From Pseudomonadota bacterium (lineage in GTDB: Bacteria; Myxococcota_A; UBA796; GCA-2862545), in contig PKDJ01000129.1 of assembly GCA_002862545.1 (NCBI GenBank), positions 1 through 45,906 of the forward strand: a stretch of 45,906 bases of DNA. Direction: 5' to 3'. Both the position numbers and the translations under genes were made by a program. Below the pieces are notes generated by a model. The model searched no databases and was not told the origin of the DNA. It saw only the letters and a program-made list of their open reading frames with translations. Within the stretch, counting starts at the first letter, position 1. Each line of letters starts with the position of its first letter. This document shows, in pieces, positions 1 through 9,800 of the stretch.

Positions 1-199
1 CATTATGTTAAGATTTTTTTCCATTTGAGTGTTGCCTTTTCAGAGTGATGCGTTCGCTTCTGCTCGCAGCGCCTCGGACCTTTTTTCGGAGTGTGCTCGC
101 GCCTTTTGTGTGAGACTTAACGTCGAGAGTAAGATCCGTGTTCCTTTTCTGGACAAGGACATGCTTGATGTCACCATGCAGACGAGTGGAGAATTTAAG

Positions 200-1567
200 A
201 TGGTCACGAAGGGCGGAAAGACCCAATTTGTTGAGAAGTGGCTGCTGCGCGCAGCCTTCGACACGCTGGTCGAGCACCTGACGCAGCGCACCGAGTCCGG
301 GGAGTCGTGGACGGTCGCCTTCGATGGCGAGGAGAGTGACTTCGTCCGGATCAACCGCGCGCGGGTTCGTCAGCCGGGCACGGTTCGGCAGGCCGAGCTC
401 ACCCTGCGCCTGGTCCGTGATGGCCGCCAGGCCATGGCCCAGGTGCCTGTCTCGGGGGGCGCCGACGAGGACCGCGCGCGCCTCGACGCGGCACTGAGCG
501 ATCTCCGTGCGCTGCTGCCGCACATCCCCGCCGACCCCCACCTGAACCTCCACGAGGCGTCGGACACGAGCGATGACGTTGCCCTGGGCGACCTCCCGCC
601 GACGCAGGAGGTGCTCGCGCTGATCTTGGAGGCGGCTGCAGGGACCGATCTTGTCGGCATCCTGGCCTCGGGCCCCACGTGGCGTGGTTTTGCCAGCTCC
701 TTTGGGCAGCGCGACTGGTTCGGTCGGAGTGCCCTGCACTTCGACTTCAGCCTCGTGCTGTCTGACGACAAGGCCTACAAGACCACTCTCGCCACCAGCC
801 ACTTCGACGCGGACGCCCTGCGTGCGCGGATCGAGGCGGGTCGACGGGCCATGGACGACCTCGCGCTCCCGCCGGTGGAGAAGCCCCCTGGGGAGTACCG
901 TGCCTGGATCACCTCGTCCGCCGCGGAGGAGCTGCTGAGCCTCCTGTGCTGGGACGCCTTCTCGGCACGGGAGCTGGACGCGCGAAAGAGCCCGCTGTCC
1001 AAGCTCTACGCGGGTGAGGTCTCGCTCGACCCCCGCGTCACCCTGTCCGAAGACACCGCTGCTCGTGGCCTGCCGTCCTTCGGGCCTGATGGCTTCCGCA
1101 AGCCCGACCGCGTGCCCCTGGTGACCGAGGGGCGGGCCGTGGGCTCGCTGGTGTCACCGCGCAGTGCTGCCGAGCTGGGCCTCGAGACCAATGGTGCCTC
1201 GACAGGGGAGAACAACCGGGCCCTGACGATGGCGGGCGGCTCGCTCGATGCCCATCGTGCTCTGGAGCATCTCGACACAGGGATCTGGGTGTCGAATCTC
1301 TGGTACTCGAACTGGTCTGACCGCACGAGCGCACGCGCGACCGGCATGACACGGTTCGCGACCTTCTGGGTCGAGGGCGGCCGCATCGTCGGACCCCTCA
1401 AGTCCATGCGCTTCGACGACACGATCTACCGCCTGCTCGGCGAGGGCCTGCTCGGGCTGTCCTCCACCGTCGACGAGCTGCCGAACGTGTCCACCTATGG
1501 GCAGCGCTCCCTCGGTGGCCTCGCGGCGCCCGCGTGGCTGGTCGAGGGGATGCGCTTCACCCTGTAG
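200..1567 (+). CDS. TldD/PmbA-family metalloprotease-like protein
   Basis: C-terminal block WYSNWSDRTSARATGMTRFATFWVEGGRIVGPLKSMRFDDTIYRLLG is typical of TldD/PmbA. GGAG Shine-Dalgarno (SD) lies before ATG at 200 (gtggagaatttaagATG); the ORF extends upstream to 29 and an alternative ATG is at 161. Confidence 0.82.
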   Translation: MVTKGGKTQFVEKWLLRAAFDTLVEHLTQRTESGESWTVAFDGEESDFVRINRARVRQPGTVRQAELTLRLVRDGRQAMAQVPVSGGADEDRARLDAALSDLRALLPHIPADPHLNLHEASDTSDDVALGDLPPTQEVLALILEAAAGTDLVGILASGPTWRGFASSFGQRDWFGRSALHFDFSLVLSDDKAYKTTLATSHFDADALRARIEAGRRAMDDLALPPVEKPPGEYRAWITSSAAEELLSLLCWDAFSARELDARKSPLSKLYAGEVSLDPRVTLSEDTAARGLPSFGPDGFRKPDRVPLVTEGRAVGSLVSPRSAAELGLETNGASTGENNRALTMAGGSLDAHRALEHLDTGIWVSNLWYSNWSDRTSARATGMTRFATFWVEGGRIVGPLKSMRFDDTIYRLLGEGLLGLSSTVDELPNVSTYGQRSLGGLAAPAWLVEGMRFTL

Positions 1568-1600
1568 AGCGGGTCTCGAGGCCCCTAGAGCGGGGCCTGG

Positions 1601-4600
1601 TCAGCGCCGTCGGCGGAAGGCGAGCATGCCGACGAGGCCGAGCCACCAGGCTCCAGCGGCCCCGCCGCTGCTGCAGGCGCAGCCCGAGGGGCCACTCTTC
1701 TTGGCGACCAGGCTCGGAAAACCGGTGTCCTGGACCACGTCGTCGGGGTCACGGGGGACCGAGGGGTCGGGGCGTCCGGTGTCGGTCACGGCCGTCTGCT
1801 GGGCCTCACCGTCGCAGTCCTCGTCGATGTCGTTGTCGAGGATCTCGTCGGCATCCGGATTCACGCTCGGGTCACCGTCGTCGCAGTCGTCACCGTTAGC
1901 GACCGTGCCGTCGGGCTGGGCGCAGTCGGTGACGAGGGACTCGGGGTCTCCGAAGCCGTCGCCGTCGTCGTCGAGCCACCAGTCGAGCTCCGCGAGGTCT
2001 TCGTCGATCTCGCCGTCGCAGTCGTCGTCCAGCGCGTTGCACTGCTCGTCGGCGCCGGGGAAGACGGCGTCATCGTCGTCGTTGCAGTCGTCTCCGGTGG
2101 AGACGTAGTCGTCGGGAGCGACGCAGGCCTCGAGGGGGTCTCCAGTGCCCACACCGTCGCCGTCGCCGTCCCTGTACCAGCTGCTCGCGTCGACGGGCAC
2201 ACCCTCGTCGGCGAGATCGTCACAGTCGTCGTCGAGGCCGTTGCAGAGCTCGTCGGCGTCCGGGAAGGCGTCGCTGCGTGCATCGTCGCAGTCGTCGGCG
2301 TTGTCGACGTAGCCGTCCGGGATCTCGCAGAAGCGCAGCGAGACCTCGGCGTCACCGTAGCCGTCGTCGTCGCTGTCTGCCCACGCGAGCAGACCATCGA
2401 CCGGGTCGTCGTCCGCGACGTCGTCGCAGTCGTCGTCGAGGCCGTTGCAGAGCTCGTCGGCCTCGGGGTTCACGCCCGCGTCGCCGTCGTCGCAGTCGCT
2501 CGCGTCGAGGACGTACCCAGGCACCTCTGCGCAGTCGATGACCGACACCTCGGCGTCTCCGAAGCCGTCACCGTCGGCGTCCGCGAACCACTCGACGTCG
2601 ACGAGGTCCTCGTCGACCACCATGTCGCAGTCGTTGTCCCGCTCGTCGCACAGCTCGGGAGCGCCCGGGTAGACGAGCGCGTCGTCGTCATCGCAGTCGT
2701 CATCTGAGGCCGCGAAGCCCTCGGGCAGGGCGCAGGCGAGGACGGTGACATCGGGGCGGCCGACGCCATCCCCGTCGGCGTCCAGGTAGAACTCTGCTCC
2801 GGTGTCGAGGTCCACGCTGTCGTCGTCGTCGTCGGTCAGGCCGTCGCAGTCGTCGTCGAGATCGTTGCAGACCTCGGGTGCGCCGGGGAAGACCTCGGCG
2901 CGGTCGTCGTCACAGTCACCGGGGATGCGAACGCCTCCATCCGGAGCGTCACAGCTCGCGGGGAGTGGAGCGTCGCCGAAGCCGTCACCGTCGGCGTCGA
3001 GCCACCAGGGTGTCTCTGGGCTCAGCTCCGGGTCGCTGTCGTCGCAGTCGAGCGGGTTGTCTGCGGTGCCGGGGGGCGCCTCGCAGGCGTCGACCGGGTC
3101 GGCCTCGCTGTCGCCGTAGCCGTCCCCATCGAGGTCGGCCCACCACGGGGTGGCTGCACCGACGGTGGGGTCGGCGTCGTCGCAGTCGTCGGCATTGAGG
3201 ACCGCGTCGGGCACGGGCTCACAGGAGAAGAAGGCCACCTCGGGGTCGCCGAGGCCGTCGCCGTCGAGGTCCGCGTACCAGGGGGTGTCGGGAGACACCT
3301 CGGGGTCGTCGGGGGCGCAGTCCCCCGCATCGGCGACGTAGCCATCGGGCGGACTGCAGGCCTCGACCGAGGCGTCGTCGTCGCCAAAGCCGTCTCCATC
3401 GGTGTCGGCGTACCAGGTCTGCAGGAGGGCGTAGTCGGGGTCGGAATCGTCGCAGTCGTCGGCGTTCGGCGCGTACCCGACGGGCTCGACGCAGGCGAGC
3501 AGCGGGTCGCCGAGCGGGTCGCCGTAGCCGTCGCCGTCGCCGTCCGGCCAGAAGGTGCCGACGCCGGCCACGTCAGGGTCGCTGTCGTCGCAGTCGTCCG
3601 CGTTGCGAACGTGCCGGTCGGGGGCCTCGCACTGCTCGAGGGAGCTGGCGGGATCGCCGAGTCCGTCGCCGTCGAGGTCGGCATACCAGAGGGTCTCGGG
3701 AGAGATCTCGCCGTCGTCTGGCTCACAGTCCAGGTCGTTCTCGACGTACCCCGGGGGCGGAGCGCAGGTGGTCTCGACATCTGCGGGATCGCCGTAGCCG
3801 TCCCCGTCGCTGTCGCCGTACCAGTCGCGAAGGAGCGCCAGCTCCGGGTCGGAGTCATCGCAGTCGTCGGTGTTGTCGACGCGGCCGGGGAGGGGGGTGC
3901 AGGAGAGCAGCGCCTCGGAGTCAGGGTCGCCGTAGGCGTCGCCGTCGGCGTCGACGTACCACTCACGCTCTGCGCCGATCTCCGGGGCCGAGTCGTCACA
4001 GTCGTCGGGATTGTCGGTCGCGCCCTCCGGAAGGAGGCAGGAGGCAATCGAGATGTCGGGGTCGCCGAAGCCGTCGCTGTCGGCATCGAGCCACCACCGC
4101 CGATCCGGATTGGTCAGCGGATCGTCGGGTGCGCAGTCGAGGTCGTTGTCGACGTAGCCGAGGGGCGGGGAGCACGCGGCCGTGGGGTCGTCGGGGTCGC
4201 CGTAGCCGTCGTCGTCGAGATCGGAGTACCAGTCGCGAATCTCGCCATAGGCGGCGTCGGAGGGGTCGCAGTCACCGCCGACTGCGGCGTAGCCATCCGG
4301 CATGTCGCAGGCGAAGAAGATGTCTGCGTCATCGCCGAGGCCGTCCCCGTCGAAGTCGGCGTACCACGCCGTCTCCTCGTTGATGTCGGGATCGCGGTCG
4401 TTGCAGTCGTCGCCGCGGCCGACGAAGCCCAGTGGCGGCTCGCAGCTCGCGATGACCACCGCCGGGCCGCCGTAGCCGTCACCGTCCTCGTCGGCGTACC
4501 ACAGGGACTCGGGCGAGATGTCGGGGTCGTCGGGCGCACAGTCGCTCGAGTCCGCGACGTAGCCCTCGGGCTGAACGCAGGCTGCCAGGCTGTCGTCGGG

Positions 4601-6793
4601 GTCGCCGTAGCCGTCCTCGTCTACGTCGGAGTACCACGTGACGAGCACGGCATAGTCGGGGTCGTCGGGGTCGCAGTCTCCGCCGATCGCGACGTAGTCG
4701 GCGGGGGCCTCGCAGGCGACGACCACGTCGGCGTCATCACCGACGCCGTCTCCGTCGCTGTCGCCGTACCAGGGCTGGGCAAGCCCGACAGCCGGGTCGC
4801 CGTCGTCGCAGTCCTCGGCATTGTCGACGTAGTCAGGGGGTGCGACGCAGGCGACGGTGCTGGTCAGGGCGTCGCCGAGTCCGTCTCCGTCTGCATCGAG
4901 GTACCAGGTGAGGCCGACGGAGCGGTCGGGGTCGTCGTCGAAGCAGTCCTCGTTGTTGTCGGCGTAGCCGTCCTCGCTGCAGGTCGGGACGGCGATGGCG
5001 TCGAAGGCGCCGAGGCCGTCACCGTCGGCGTCCACGTAGCGCAGCACCGCATCGATCACCGAGGCGTCGTCGTCGTCGATCAGGCCGTCGCAGTCTTCGT
5101 CTCCGCCGCCGCAGACCTCGTCCAGCAGGGGGCTGCGGAGGGCGTCGCTGTCGTCGCAGTCGTAGACGGCCGGCGAGCCGTCCCCGTCGAGGTCTTCCCA
5201 CAGTGCCGGGTCAGCGAAGGGGCCGCCGGCGAGGCCGACATCGTTGATCGTGCCGTCGAGGTCGTACAAGTCCTCAGCAACGAGGCCGCTATCGACCAAG
5301 GGGCCGTCCCAGATCGGGAGGTAGGCGGCCGGCGAGCAGAGGCCCGGAATGTATGACCAACCTGGGTCGCTGTCGTCGGAGCCCGGCCCCAGCGGTACGG
5401 TGGCGGAGCCCCCGAGGTTCAGCCAGTAGTGGTTCTGGGCGAGGCTGATCTCCGCATCACCGCCGTTCTCCTCGATGGCCCCGATGGCCGTGTGCCAGCC
5501 GAAGAAGCTGCTGTAGAGCTCGGCCTCGTTGGCATCGTCGATACCGTTTACCCACACCGAGCCGCCGGCCCTCGAGGCCTCGTTCGCGACGAAGACGCTG
5601 TTCGTGACGAGCGCGTAGGCGTCGAGCTCGAGGTGCAGAGCGCCGCCGTCGTCGTCGGCCTCGTTCTCCAGCAAGAGGCTGTTCGACAGCGTCACTTCAC
5701 TGGCTCGGACGTTCAGCACGCCGCCGTCTTGGTTGGTGTCGCCGGCGGCGGTGTTGAAGCACCAGGTGTTGCGCCGCAGGAAGGACTCGCCCTCCATGGT
5801 GTGCAGGTAGACCGCTCCGCCTCGGCGAGCCGAGTTGGACAGGAACTCAGTGTCGAAGACGTCGCAGGCCGCAGACTCGGTGCAGCGGATGGCCCCACCG
5901 AACTCGGCGGTGTTGCGCTCGAAGACCGAGGCCTCCACCTCGAGATCGGCACCCGCGATGGCCCCGATCGCCCCGCCACGGAGCTCGGCCTCGTTGTCTT
6001 CGAACAGGGAGCCCACGATGCTCACGGTGGCGCCGTCGACGAAGACACCGCCGCCGACGCCGTCACCGTCGAGCGCTTGGTTGCCGGAGAAGGTCGTCTC
6101 GGCGAGCTCGAAGTCGCCATCACCTGTGAGGTAGGCCCCGCCACCCAGCCCATTGTCCGACCCGCTCGAGACCGTGTTGCCGCTGAAGGAGCCGCCGGTC
6201 AGCGTGACCGAGCCGCCGTCGGTCGCGAGGAGCCCGCCGCCATACCAGGCCGTGTTGTCGGTGAAGGTGGTGTCGGTGAGCACGGCACTGCCGATGAAGA
6301 CGTAGAGTCCGCCCCCATTGACACCGTTGTTGTCTGTGAAGGAACAGTCGGTGAAGGTGGCGGCAGCAGCCTCGATGTCCACCCCCGAGCCGATGTCATC
6401 GTCACCAGGGACCCCACCGGTGAACTCGACGCGGGTGAAGGTGGCCTCCGTGCCCGAGAGCAGGCGGACCGCCGTGCGGTTGTCTGCCCCGTCGACCGTC
6501 AGGTCCTCGAACACGATTCCCGTCGAGCCGTCGGCGATGTAGACCGTCGCCGAGCCCACGCCGTCACGGATGATGGTCTCGCCGATGCCTGCGCCGCGCA
6601 GCGTGAGGTCTCGGGGGCCCTCGATGTTGACGTCTTCGGTCCACACGCCCTCTGCGATCAGGATGACATCGCCGTCTGAGGCGGCGTCGATGGCGTCGGG
6701 GATGCTGGTGTACGGGCCGGATTCGCTGACCGTGAGCTCGGCAGCGAGGGCCACGTGGGGGACGGCTAGTGTCAGGAGGAGGCGTCGGTGCAT
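1601..6793 (-). CDS. Very large secreted protein: signal peptide, right-handed beta-helix region, then tandem MopE-type Cys/Asp-rich repeats and a MYXO-CTERM tail
   Basis: N-term MHRRLLLTLAVPHVALAAELTVSESGPYTSIPDAIDAASDGDVILIAEG; repeated GG-rich NxAxxGGA strands; many DxDGDGYGDP....C..P.GYV....DCDD units; C-term GCACSSGGAAGAWWLGLVGMLAFRRRR. GGAG SD precedes the ATG. Confidence 0.9.
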   Translation of the reverse strand: MHRRLLLTLAVPHVALAAELTVSESGPYTSIPDAIDAASDGDVILIAEGVWTEDVNIEGPRDLTLRGAGIGETIIRDGVGSATVYIADGSTGIVFEDLTVDGADNRTAVRLLSGTEATFTRVEFTGGVPGDDDIGSGVDIEAAAATFTDCSFTDNNGVNGGGLYVFIGSAVLTDTTFTDNTAWYGGGLLATDGGSVTLTGGSFSGNTVSSGSDNGLGGGAYLTGDGDFELAETTFSGNQALDGDGVGGGVFVDGATVSIVGSLFEDNEAELRGGAIGAIAGADLEVEASVFERNTAEFGGAIRCTESAACDVFDTEFLSNSARRGGAVYLHTMEGESFLRRNTWCFNTAAGDTNQDGGVLNVRASEVTLSNSLLLENEADDDGGALHLELDAYALVTNSVFVANEASRAGGSVWVNGIDDANEAELYSSFFGWHTAIGAIEENGGDAEISLAQNHYWLNLGGSATVPLGPGSDDSDPGWSYIPGLCSPAAYLPIWDGPLVDSGLVAEDLYDLDGTINDVGLAGGPFADPALWEDLDGDGSPAVYDCDDSDALRSPLLDEVCGGGDEDCDGLIDDDDASVIDAVLRYVDADGDGLGAFDAIAVPTCSEDGYADNNEDCFDDDPDRSVGLTWYLDADGDGLGDALTSTVACVAPPDYVDNAEDCDDGDPAVGLAQPWYGDSDGDGVGDDADVVVACEAPADYVAIGGDCDPDDPDYAVLVTWYSDVDEDGYGDPDDSLAACVQPEGYVADSSDCAPDDPDISPESLWYADEDGDGYGGPAVVIASCEPPLGFVGRGDDCNDRDPDINEETAWYADFDGDGLGDDADIFFACDMPDGYAAVGGDCDPSDAAYGEIRDWYSDLDDDGYGDPDDPTAACSPPLGYVDNDLDCAPDDPLTNPDRRWWLDADSDGFGDPDISIASCLLPEGATDNPDDCDDSAPEIGAEREWYVDADGDAYGDPDSEALLSCTPLPGRVDNTDDCDDSDPELALLRDWYGDSDGDGYGDPADVETTCAPPPGYVENDLDCEPDDGEISPETLWYADLDGDGLGDPASSLEQCEAPDRHVRNADDCDDSDPDVAGVGTFWPDGDGDGYGDPLGDPLLACVEPVGYAPNADDCDDSDPDYALLQTWYADTDGDGFGDDDASVEACSPPDGYVADAGDCAPDDPEVSPDTPWYADLDGDGLGDPEVAFFSCEPVPDAVLNADDCDDADPTVGAATPWWADLDGDGYGDSEADPVDACEAPPGTADNPLDCDDSDPELSPETPWWLDADGDGFGDAPLPASCDAPDGGVRIPGDCDDDRAEVFPGAPEVCNDLDDDCDGLTDDDDDSVDLDTGAEFYLDADGDGVGRPDVTVLACALPEGFAASDDDCDDDDALVYPGAPELCDERDNDCDMVVDEDLVDVEWFADADGDGFGDAEVSVIDCAEVPGYVLDASDCDDGDAGVNPEADELCNGLDDDCDDVADDDPVDGLLAWADSDDDGYGDAEVSLRFCEIPDGYVDNADDCDDARSDAFPDADELCNGLDDDCDDLADEGVPVDASSWYRDGDGDGVGTGDPLEACVAPDDYVSTGDDCNDDDDAVFPGADEQCNALDDDCDGEIDEDLAELDWWLDDDGDGFGDPESLVTDCAQPDGTVANGDDCDDGDPSVNPDADEILDNDIDEDCDGEAQQTAVTDTGRPDPSVPRDPDDVVQDTGFPSLVAKKSGPSGCACSSGGAAGAWWLGLVGMLAFRRRR
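2918..4948 (-). repeat. Array of 15 short (44-46 aa, about 135 bp) MopE-like units, measured DC-to-DC, within the giant protein
   Basis: Manual unit count: eleven 45-aa, three 46-aa and one 44-aa unit = 677 aa = 2031 bp, matching the coordinates exactly. Confidence 0.88.
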
Positions 6794-6881
6794 CAGTACT
6801 CCACACGCACAACATACCGGGGTGCGCGCGACCCTGGCGCCTGCGCGGGCGTTAAATCGGTCCGACTATGGAGAACGACCG

Positions 6882-9800
6882 ATGAACTCACTCATCTTGC
6901 TTGCGCTGCTTGGCGGGTGTCCGCGGAGCGAGAGCCCCGTCGAGCCCCCGGAGACGCCGTCACCGCTCCTCGGCGTGCCCGAGAGTGAGCGATGGTCGCT
7001 GCCCGGTCTCGACGCGCCGGTGTACGTCATCCACACCGACGCCGGTGTGCCGAGGCTCTATGCGCACGACCGGGACGACCTGATGCGGGCCTACGGCTTC
7101 GTGCTCGCGCGAGACCGCTGGTTCCAGATGGACCTCATCCGCCGGCTGGCGAAGGGGACGGTCAGCGAGCTGCTCGGGGACGTCGGTCTCGACATCGATC
7201 TCGAGTCTCGGATGATCTCGATGACGGCCGCGACGGACTCCCTGCTGGCCGCTCTCGACGGCGAGCAGCAGGCGCTGCTCCAGGCCTACGCCGACGGCTT
7301 CAACGCCTACCGCGAGCGCGTGATCGCCGGGGAGCTGCCTCTGCCCTCGGAGTACGCCCTCGCTGGGCCCTTGATCGGCAAGGAGGACCCCGCGGAGCTG
7401 ATGCAGCCCTGGGAGCTGCGCGACGTCGCCGGCATCGGAGGCGCCATCCTCTTCCGTCTCGGGTACGAGACCGGCGACGTCGGCCGCACTGCAGACATCG
7501 CGCGCATCGAGGGCTTGTTTGCCGATGCCCCGCTGGGCGAGCTGCGCCAGGCGGGCGCGTGGCAGGTCCTCGAGGACGTGGCACCGCTGTTCGACGTCGC
7601 GAGTGCGCCGGATGGCTGGGGGCAGAGCGGCGCCAGACCTCGCGGTGCTCCGGCGCCGCGTCGTCCCCGTGCTCTGCCGGTCGAAGCGCGGCTGCTGGAG
7701 CGCGCCCGCGAGCGGCTGGACCGCTACCAGGACCGCATGGGCCGCGACCACGTCGAGGGGTGGGGGAGCAATGCCTGGGCCGTCGCGGGCTCTCACTCGG
7801 CAGACGGCCGCGCCTTGTTCGCCGGAGACGGGCACCTCGAGCTGGACATTCCCGCGCTGATGTACCAGGTCGGCTTCGACACGGCGCACCTCGGCGAGGG
7901 AGACGAGTCACAGGTCGGGCTCGTCCTGGTCGGGATGCCGGTGCTGAGCGTGGGCACCAACGGGCGCGTCGCCTGGTCGACCACCCAGTTCTCGGGGGAC
8001 ATCACAGACTGGTACGCCGAGCAGATGGTCCTCGGTGACGACGGCCTGCCGGCAGCCACGGTCTTCCAGGGGGAGGAGCGGCCCGTCGAGGGGGTCGAGG
8101 AGCGCTTCGAGATCGCCGACATCCCGCTGCTGGGCAGCGTCGGCCGCACCGAGAGCTGGGTGCGCTACACCACGTGGGACGGCAAGTGGATCACCGACGT
8201 CGAGGGCGAGGAGGTCGGCTGCGACTCAGCGGGGCCGGTGGTCAACCTCGCCGGCACCTGTGTCACTCCCGGTGACGTCGACGGCAACGGCGTGATCGAC
8301 GGCATCGCGTTCGACTTCACGGGCCTCGACGGCGGCAACCTGTTCGCGCTGTTCGACGACATCGGGCACGCGGGGGACGTGGTGGACATCCACGAGGCCA
8401 TGCGGAAGGCAAGCGCTCTGTCCCAGAACCTGGTGGCGGCCGACGTGAACGGGGATGTCTACTACTCGGGCTACGAGATGGTGCCCTGCCGGGGCTATCT
8501 CCCGCGCGAGAGCGACGGCACCTTCGTCGATGGCGCAGACCCGACCATGCTGATCGACGGCACCCGCTATGGCTCCTTCACCATCCCGATGGACGCCAGT
8601 GGGGCGGTCGACGAGACGCAGGGGGGAGACCCGTCGCGCTGTGTCGTGCCCTTTGACGAGTACCCACACGCCTTCACGCCCGAGCAGGGCTACCTGCTGA
8701 CGGGCAACAACGACCCTGCAGGCATCACCTTCGACGGCAACTTCTGGAACGAGCCGTACCACATCGGCGGGCCGTGGAACGAGGCCTACCGGGGCAACCG
8801 CATCGACGAGCTCCTCGCCGAGGCGGTGTCCTCGGGTGCGACCCTCGACGACATGGAGCGGATCCAGGGCGACCACCAGTCGCAGGTCGGTCGCTACATG
8901 GCTCCGCTGATGCTTGCAGCCGTGGAGCGGGTTCGCTCTGTCGACGCGGCAGAGCTGACGGACGCCGAGGCGAGGGCGCTCGCGCTCTACGAGGGCAGCG
9001 CGGATCGGATCGACGAGGCCATGGAGCGGCTGGAGGCCTGGACTGCGGCAGGCAGCCCGGCGCGCTCGGGTGTGGAGACCTTCTACTCGGCGGTCGAGCC
9101 GGGAGATCGCGAGCACGCGGTCGCCACGATGATCTTCAACACCTGGCTCGGTGATCTGAACCGGGACACGCTCGACGACGAGGGGCTGCCCGGAGCGGTC
9201 TACGCCAGCGGCGGCACGGCGGGTCGCCTGCGCCTGCTCATGCGCATGCTCGAGGGCACCGGGCCCGACAACCCCGAGGCGCTCGACCACTGGAACCCTG
9301 CCACGGGCGAGAGCGTGTTCTGGGACGTGCTCTCGACGGAGAGCGTCGAGTCGCAAGACGAGGTCATCGTCGGCGCTCTGGTTGCAGCTCTGGACTTCTT
9401 GGCCTCGGAGCCCACCGATGACGCCGAGGGAGGGTTTGGAACCGACGACATGAGCGCCTGGCTGTGGGGCCTGCGGCACCAGGTGGAGTTCCGGTCCTTG
9501 GTGGCGGCCTATGTCGACGACCCCCTCTTCACGCCGATCTTCGAGCCCTTCTCCATCACGACAGCACGCCTTCCGCTGGCAGACCGCCTCACGGTCGACG
9601 ACCCTCGCTACGCGCTGCAGTGGTTCCCACGGCATGGAGACAACCGCGCCATCGACGCGTCGAACAACGGCCTGTCCGGGCGAAGCTTCCGGTATGGCTC
9701 GGGTCCTGTGATGCGGATGGTGTTCGCGCTCGGGCCGGATGGTGTCGAGGGACGCAACGTGATCCCGGGTGGGCAGTCGGGACTCATCGACGGTACCCAC

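Noticed and set aside
1801-5160. Regularly spaced repeats that might be mistaken for CRISPR
   Set aside because: Period about 135-200 bp, degenerate, and fully explained as an in-frame protein repeat.
3611-5356. + strand ORF (581 aa) opposite the MopE repeats
   Set aside because: Shadow of the repetitive GAC/GAT-rich coding strand; its apparent repeats only reflect the repeats on the other strand. The same applies to 5429-6679 (+) and 8226-9812 (-).
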